Below the pieces are notes generated by a model. That model was not told the origin of the DNA and made no database searches. It saw nothing but the letters and a program-made list of their open reading frames with translations. The translations under genes and the position numbers were made by a program. This document shows positions 59,254-64,000 of a stretch of DNA of 64,000 nt, piece after piece. Numbering within the stretch: position 1 is the first letter of the stretch; each line of letters begins with the position of its first letter. Source of the stretch: Vibrio sp. B1FLJ16 (GTDB lineage Bacteria > Pseudomonadota > Gammaproteobacteria > Enterobacterales > Vibrionaceae); contig NZ_HG992749.1 in the NCBI RefSeq assembly GCF_905175385.1, forward strand, positions 806,001 to 870,000, given 5' to 3'.

Positions 59254-60843
59254 TTATTTTATTGGAGTAAACTTGGGTTCTAGTTGCTGACAAACGTGTC
59301 GTGCAAAACCGCTGCCAGCCTCATTATAGATATTGAACGCTGCATCTACACCTTGTTCTAACAGACCGTCAAGCTGGTCTGGGTACTCAGCAATCGCCGC
59401 AATCTGGCCTTTATAGTTTCGGCGTTGCAGTTGCTCTAAAGCCGTTTGGTTACCTTGGTGGTGAGGCATCGCTAATAAAACCAGCTGAACGTGTCCTGTA
59501 TCGAGAATCCTCTCCCAAAAGTCGGGGTCAGTTGCATCTCCGGAGATGACATTGCGTCCTTCGGCACGATGCTTAACCGCGGCATCTTCACGAATTTCTA
59601 CTCCTAATGAGATCTTGCCGTAACGGGTGCAAAGTTCATCGTAGGCACCTGTACCTATTCGACCCATCCCCAGAATAAGTACCTGAGCACGGCCGGGGTT
59701 GATTAACTGATCGCGTTGGTTGAGTTTCTCCGTTGCAGTTTCTTGTAACCACTTACCGGAATGCTGGTAGATTTTGTTGCTCAGACGGTTTAGCGGCGCA
59801 GAGATAATAAAGGACAGGGATACGGCGACCGCGATAGCCGCCAGCATGTCACTTGGCATCCAGCCCATTTTGTAAGCCAATCCACCAACAATTAAACCAA
59901 ATTCACTATAGTTAAATAGTGACAGCGAAGCGAGCAGGGAGGTACGGACCCGAAAGTTAAAATAGTTAATGGTTAAGAAATAAAGCAGACCTTTAATTGG
60001 CAATAACAGAATGAACAGAATAGCCAGCGCGATTCCGGTAAAGCTCAGCGATGCGGACAAGCCAATATTTAAAAAGAAACAAACTAAAAACAGCTCTTTC
60101 ATATTAAACAGTGATTTGGACAATTCTGAGGCTTTACGGTGTCCGGCAAGCAGCATACCTAATATCAGTGCCCCAAGATCTGCTTTCATGCCTACAAGCT
60201 CGAACAAGCCTGCCCCCACCACTAGCGCAAAGAAGATGCCGAACAATACCAGCATTTCACCGTGACCGACTTTATCGAGTAATTTGTAAAACAGCGGTCG
60301 AAGAAGGGGAAGGCCGAACAGTGCGATAGCGTACCATTCAGGGATCTTGCCGGTTGAAGCGGTCAGGAAAACGACGGCGAAGATATCTTGCATGACTAAG
60401 ATACCAATTGCGACGGTACCGTATGTGGCACTCATCTCACCTTTTTCTTGTAGTGTTTTGACCGCGAAAACTGTGCTCGAAAATGACAGGGCGAATGCCA
60501 GTAAAACAACCTGGCCAATATCCATCCCGGCTAGAGAGGTGAGGCCGAGTAACTTTAAACCCGTAAGTGCAATAGTAAACACCGCAGTAGAGAGAATGTT
60601 ATGTGCGGTGGCTCCGCCCCAGATTTCTTTTGATAAAAGAGTTTTTACATCGAGTTTTAGTCCGATTGTAAACAATAAGAGAGTGACGCCGAGATCGGCC
60701 AGGCTGACGATTACGTCATTGCTCTGGTAGCCAAATGCGTGTAATCCAAACCCTGCAAGTAAGAAACCAACGAGAGGAGGGAGCGTGCATTTTAGCGCGA
60801 GATAGCCAGCGACAAATGCCGTTGTAATTAGAATAATTTCCAT
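59254..60843 (-). CDS. CPA2 family cation:proton antiporter with NAD-binding (TrkA-N) domain
   Basis: 529 residues. An N-terminal antiporter domain of about 12 helices (1-375) includes LLLFTIGLKLDVK and NYSEFGLIVGGL. The C-terminal nucleotide-binding domain (about 390-510) has GMGRIG and a following Asp/Glu pattern. Resembles YbaL/KefB-type potassium or sodium exporters; the ion is not known. Confidence 0.9.
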   Translation of the reverse strand: MEIILITTAFVAGYLALKCTLPPLVGFLLAGFGLHAFGYQSNDVIVSLADLGVTLLLFTIGLKLDVKTLLSKEIWGGATAHNILSTAVFTIALTGLKLLGLTSLAGMDIGQVVLLAFALSFSSTVFAVKTLQEKGEMSATYGTVAIGILVMQDIFAVVFLTASTGKIPEWYAIALFGLPLLRPLFYKLLDKVGHGEMLVLFGIFFALVVGAGLFELVGMKADLGALILGMLLAGHRKASELSKSLFNMKELFLVCFFLNIGLSASLSFTGIALAILFILLLPIKGLLYFLTINYFNFRVRTSLLASLSLFNYSEFGLIVGGLAYKMGWMPSDMLAAIAVAVSLSFIISAPLNRLSNKIYQHSGKWLQETATEKLNQRDQLINPGRAQVLILGMGRIGTGAYDELCTRYGKISLGVEIREDAAVKHRAEGRNVISGDATDPDFWERILDTGHVQLVLLAMPHHQGNQTALEQLQRRNYKGQIAAIAEYPDQLDGLLEQGVDAAFNIYNEAGSGFARHVCQQLEPKFTPIK

Positions 60844-60869
60844 GCTTGTTGCTTAAGTTTCCTGATATA

Positions 60870-60897
60870 CAAAAACGGGCTGTGTGAACACAGCCCG
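60870..60897 (-). terminator. Terminator of the nagAC operon
   Basis: CGGGCTGTGT - GA - ACACAGCCCG perfect 10-base hairpin, followed on the minus strand by TTTTTGTATATC. Confidence 0.9.
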
Positions 60898-60925
60898 AGA
60901 TTGTAACTCAATTAGTTGTATAAAC

Positions 60926-62140
60926 TTAGTCTTCCAATAACTTTTGTAACAAAACGCCATTTAACATTGCGCGTTTGATCATTGCGAAAGCGCCCATTGT
61001 AGGCTGCTTATCAATTTGTGACGCGACTATTGGAAGGCCGCTGTGGAAAGTTTTTAAAGACTGGTTCTCGATATTTCTCTGTATTGCTGGAAATACGATC
61101 TCTTGCGCCGCAGTAATGTCACCAGCGATTACAATCTTTTGAGGGTTAAATAAGTTAATGGTAATTGCAACGGCTTTGCCCAGTTGGTTGCCTACGCGGA
61201 CTAAGCTTTGCTTTGCCAGTTCATCACCATTCATAGCATGAGTACATACATCCTGAATTGTAATGCTTTCGAGCTCGGTCAGACTAGATTCGTAACCTTG
61301 TGCTATCAGCTGTTTGACACGCTTGATGATTGCAGGGTTTGCAGCAACAGTTTCTAAGCAACCAAAGTTGCCACATTGACACTGCTCGCCCAACGGGTCG
61401 ATCTGTATATGACCAATCTCACCGACGTTACGGTTAAAGCCCAGGAACACCTGACCATTTACAATGATGCCTGCACCGGTACCCCGGTGAACACTCACGA
61501 GGATCGAATCCTGACAGTCTTGGCTGGCACCGAAGTAGTGCTCAGCGAGAGCCATCCCACGGACGTCGTTACCGACGAAACAGGCCGTATTCAGTTTTTC
61601 GCTGACGATTTCACCAAGAGCAAGATTATCGATATCGGTATTAGGCATGTATTCAACAACACCAGTGGTCGGGTTAACCAAGCCCGGTAGTGTAATACCA
61701 ATAGCAATTAACTGATCGATTTTGTCTTGGTGTTGACTAACGAAACTTTTCAGTAAATCGATTAGACCGGCAATCAAATCTTCCTGATTGGTGTAATGCA
61801 AGTCGTGCTGATCTTCGGCGAGTGCGTTTCCGCCTAAATCGTACAAGCAAAACTGAACGTAATCTCGTCCTAGCCGAACAGCAACTGAATGAAAGGGTTT
61901 AACTTCGGTGGTCAGAGAGATGGCTCGACGACCACCGGTAGAAGCTTGTTGCGCGACCTCTTTAATCAGGCCACGCTCTAAAAGTTGGCGGGTTATTTTG
62001 GTAACACTCGCGGGAGCCAGCTGACTAACATCTGCGACTTGAATGCGGGAAATAGGGCCTTGTTGATCAATCAGCCTATATACCGCAGCGCTGTTAAGCT
62101 GCTTTACTAAATCTACATTACCAATTTGTCCGCCATTCAT
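60926..62140 (-). CDS. nagC: N-acetylglucosamine repressor NagC (ROK family)
   Basis: 404 residues. N-terminal winged helix (about 10-75, VYRLIDQQGPISRIQVADVSQLAPASVTKITRQLL). ROK sensor domain with the zinc motif CQCGNFGCLE (about 250-260) and GHIQIDPLGEQ. Binds GlcNAc-6-phosphate and represses nag and chitin-use genes. It lies 2 bases after nagA. Confidence 0.95.
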   Translation of the reverse strand: MNGGQIGNVDLVKQLNSAAVYRLIDQQGPISRIQVADVSQLAPASVTKITRQLLERGLIKEVAQQASTGGRRAISLTTEVKPFHSVAVRLGRDYVQFCLYDLGGNALAEDQHDLHYTNQEDLIAGLIDLLKSFVSQHQDKIDQLIAIGITLPGLVNPTTGVVEYMPNTDIDNLALGEIVSEKLNTACFVGNDVRGMALAEHYFGASQDCQDSILVSVHRGTGAGIIVNGQVFLGFNRNVGEIGHIQIDPLGEQCQCGNFGCLETVAANPAIIKRVKQLIAQGYESSLTELESITIQDVCTHAMNGDELAKQSLVRVGNQLGKAVAITINLFNPQKIVIAGDITAAQEIVFPAIQRNIENQSLKTFHSGLPIVASQIDKQPTMGAFAMIKRAMLNGVLLQKLLED

Positions 62141-62142
62141 GC

Positions 62143-63279
62143 TTAATTGTGCTCGTATTGTCCGTTAACAACCGTCGCTTTTACATTGAAGTCACGATCG
62201 AAAACAGTCAGGTTTGCAACCATGCCTGTTCGAATTCGGCCAAGTCGTTCCTCTACACCAATTGCTGATGCTGGGTACAGTGTTGCCATTCGTAGAGCTT
62301 CGTCTAAAGCGATACCTGCGTGCTCAACTGTATTTTGAACTGCTTCAATCATAGTCAGCGCTGAGCCGCCTAGTGTGCCGTTTTCATCAACACACTTGCC
62401 TTCTCGGTAATATACTTTCTTACCGACAAAAATAAAGTGATCCATGTTAGCACCTGCCGGAGCTGTGGCATCCGTCACCAAAACCAGCTTATCTCCTTTG
62501 ATTTTATGAGCAATTCTGATGTTTGCGTAGTCTACGTGGAAGCCATCGGCAATAATGCCTGCATAAACCTCGGGAGTGTCGTAAATTGCGCCGACGACGC
62601 CCGGTTCGCGACCAACCATCGGAGTCATTGCATTAAACAGGTGTGTCGCAAAGCTGATGCCCGCTTCAAAGCCTTTACGTGCCTCTTTGTAAGTGGCATT
62701 GGTGTGGCCGATTGAAACCACTACCCCAGCTGCTTTCAGTCGACGAATATGTTCTGGGTTGTTCAGCTCAGGTGCAAGGGTAACTTTGGCGATGATGTCT
62801 GTATTTGCACATATCAGTTCAATCATCTCTTCTTCAGAAGGGCGGATAAAGTCGACGCTGTGGATGCCTTTTTTCGCGACGTTAAGATAAGGTCCTTCCA
62901 AGTGTAGGCCGAGTGACTGATTCTGATACTTATTGTGGTATTCACGAGCTGCACTGATAGCTTCACGCATATCATCATCGGATGAAGTAATCAGAGTAGG
63001 TAAGAAGCTGGTGCATCCCGATTTGAGGTTTGCTTCATGCATGATTTGCATCGTTTCTGCCGTGATATCGTCATTTAACATGACTCCGCCACAACCGTTG
63101 AGCTGAAGATCAATGAATCCTGGGCTCAGGTTGGCACCGTTCAGATCTTTCACTTCGATGCCTTTCGGTAATTCGGCAACGGGCACAACAGATTGAATCA
63201 GATCGTTTTCGATGATGACCGCATGTTCAGTAAGAACATCACTACCGGTATAAATTTTACAGTTACTTAGCGCGTACAT
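62143..63279 (-). CDS. nagA: N-acetylglucosamine-6-phosphate deacetylase
   Basis: 378-residue amidohydrolase that deacetylates GlcNAc-6-P, made by NagE. The metal-binding EGP is in [16 protein letters not shown] (about residue 130); also [21 protein letters not shown] and [10 protein letters not shown] (catalytic Asp). First gene of nagAC, divergent from nagE. Confidence 0.97.
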   Translation of the reverse strand: MYALSNCKIYTGSDVLTEHAVIIENDLIQSVVPVAELPKGIEVKDLNGANLSPGFIDLQLNGCGGVMLNDDITAETMQIMHEANLKSGCTSFLPTLITSSDDDMREAISAAREYHNKYQNQSLGLHLEGPYLNVAKKGIHSVDFIRPSEEEMIELICANTDIIAKVTLAPELNNPEHIRRLKAAGVVVSIGHTNATYKEARKGFEAGISFATHLFNAMTPMVGREPGVVGAIYDTPEVYAGIIADGFHVDYANIRIAHKIKGDKLVLVTDATAPAGANMDHFIFVGKKVYYREGKCVDENGTLGGSALTMIEAVQNTVEHAGIALDEALRMATLYPASAIGVEERLGRIRTGMVANLTVFDRDFNVKATVVNGQYEHN

Positions 63280-63578
63280 AGTCAGCTAGTCCTTATAGAT
63301 GAGAAATCAATTTCTGTATTGTTATCTTAATGGTGACTGCTTGAGTCATTTGATTACTTAGTCCGTATCACTGAACTTAGATAACGAATTACATTGAGCA
63401 AGTTGCGTTTATCTCGGCCATTGTGGAGTAACTAACTAGTAACGGGCTGAAAATAGTAAATGAACTGTTTTTATATGATTCTTTTTCAGAGCGAAGTTAC
63501 CGTGGATTACTCGCTGAGATAACAAAATAACACTGATCTTTCCTTGCATAAAGTGCGAGGATCTTATCTTTAATATGC

Positions 63579-63603
63579 CATTTTTTCGTATAATAAAATA
63601 AGT
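63579..63603. promoter_or_regulatory. Possible NagC operator
   Basis: On the minus strand TTATTTTATTATACGAAAAAA, which resembles the E. coli NagC consensus (TTATTTT...CG..AAATAA) as I recall it. Low-confidence match, but well placed between nagA and nagE. Confidence 0.4.
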
Positions 63604-63643
63604 TTTATGATCTCGCTAGCAAAAACCTTCTTTTAGGGGTATT

Positions 63644-63665
63644 TCTGGTGATTATGATCACAAAC
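63644..63665. promoter_or_regulatory. CRP-like site upstream of nagE
   Basis: GTGA - TTATGA - TCAC(A): correct half-sites with 6-base spacing, 114 bases before the nagE start. Confidence 0.65.
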
Positions 63666-63778
63666 AATGAGCTTTTAATTTGCGGAGCAAAATTAATATC
63701 ATAAACTTAGAGGGACTAAATTGAACGGCTAAAATAAGTCATTCAGCAGAACATCTAATCCTATAGGGGGAACTAAAG

Positions 63779-64000
63779 GTGAATATTCTTGGATACTTCC
63801 AGAAGGTGGGTAAGGCGCTTATGGTGCCGGTTGCCACACTTCCTGCAGCAGCGATACTCATGGGTATTGGCTACTGGATCGACCCAAATGGCTGGGGTGC
63901 AAACAGTGCACTAGCCGCATTCTTAATTAAAGCTGGCGCGGCAATCATTGACAATATGTCAGTTCTGTTTGCAGTCGGTGTTGCTTACGGGATGTCTAAA
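63779..64000 (+). CDS. nagE: N-acetylglucosamine-specific PTS transporter EIICBA, N-terminal part (runs off the window)
   Basis: GTG start at 63779, after AGGGGG at 63765-63770 and the bases AACTAAAG. The first 74 residues (NILGYFQKVGKALMVPVATL) are the typical start of a glucose-family EIIC domain. Cut off at base 64000. Divergent from nagA-nagC, the usual place of nagE. It would phosphorylate GlcNAc during uptake, with phosphate from the HPr encoded at 31022-31279. Confidence 0.9.
   Translation, partial: MNILGYFQKVGKALMVPVATLPAAAILMGIGYWIDPNGWGANSALAAFLIKAGAAIIDNMSVLFAVGVAYGMSK

Larger units (their letters stand above)
63280..63778. other. nagA-nagE divergent control region
   Basis: 499 bases between the divergent nagA and nagE genes, with no coding frame. 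A CRP-like site lies at 63644-63665 and a possible NagC site at 63579-63603. The region is AT-rich and serves both operons. Confidence 0.7.

Overview
The window is a piece of Vibrio chromosome 1, most likely from the Harveyi clade (V. parahaemolyticus, V. campbellii, V. harveyi, V. alginolyticus and relatives). The evidence is a sheathed polar-flagellum cluster with FlgT/FlgO/FlgP, a flgKL-flaC-flaD-flaE arrangement, toxRS divergent from htpG, and two gene orders that I recognise from memory of V. cholerae: gltX-ompA-flgTOP-flgNMA-cheVR-flg, and crr-ptsI-ptsH-cysK-cysZ-zipA-ligA-chitoporin. The species is not fixed by the sequence.

Layout. 1-1106: start of a copper-exporting ATPase (copA) with a MerR/CueR-type promoter. 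1.3-4.4 kb: gltX and an OmpA-type porin. 4.5-5.3 kb: a DNA-binding-like orphan gene and tRNA-Arg(CCU). 5.4-28.4 kb: one polar-flagellum and chemotaxis region (flgT / flgOP / flgAMN / cheVR / flgBCDE / flgFGHIJ / flgKL / flaC, flaD, flaE). Sigma-54 promoters precede flgB, flgF, flgK and flaC, and sigma-28 promoters precede flgM and flaD. A secreted glucanase-like lipoprotein gene sits between flaC and flaD. 28.5-31.3 kb: general PTS genes crr-ptsI-ptsH. 31.6-36.7 kb: cysK, cysZ, zipA, ligA. 37.2-39.4 kb: chitoporin, its partner lipoprotein and a very small secreted protein. 39.9-42.7 kb: nfeD-like/qmcA, cnoX and a candidate 21-residue membrane peptide. 42.9-49.3 kb: two dehydrogenase/epimerase genes, an uncharacterised DUF1538-DUF1538-PII-like-CBS operon, a zinc-ribbon membrane protein, yfcE, a SelW-like protein and a TSUP permease. 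49.3-57.3 kb: toxRS, htpG, adk, hemH, a POT peptide transporter and rfaH. 57.4-60.8 kb: asnB and a CPA2 antiporter. 60.9-64.0 kb: nagA-nagC divergent from the truncated nagE.

How it fits together. Most of the window is housekeeping DNA with two themes. The first is the sheathed polar flagellum: rod, hook, rings, basal H-ring, filament and chemotaxis adaptor, with the expected sigma-54 then sigma-28 hierarchy. The second is chitin/GlcNAc use: an OprD-type chitoporin with lipoprotein, the PTS phosphorelay, NagE uptake, NagA deacetylation and NagC repression. The most unusual item is a circularly permuted GH16 (lichenase-type) lipoprotein inside the flagellin cluster. The best candidate for an undescribed system is the DUF1538/PII-like/CBS operon.
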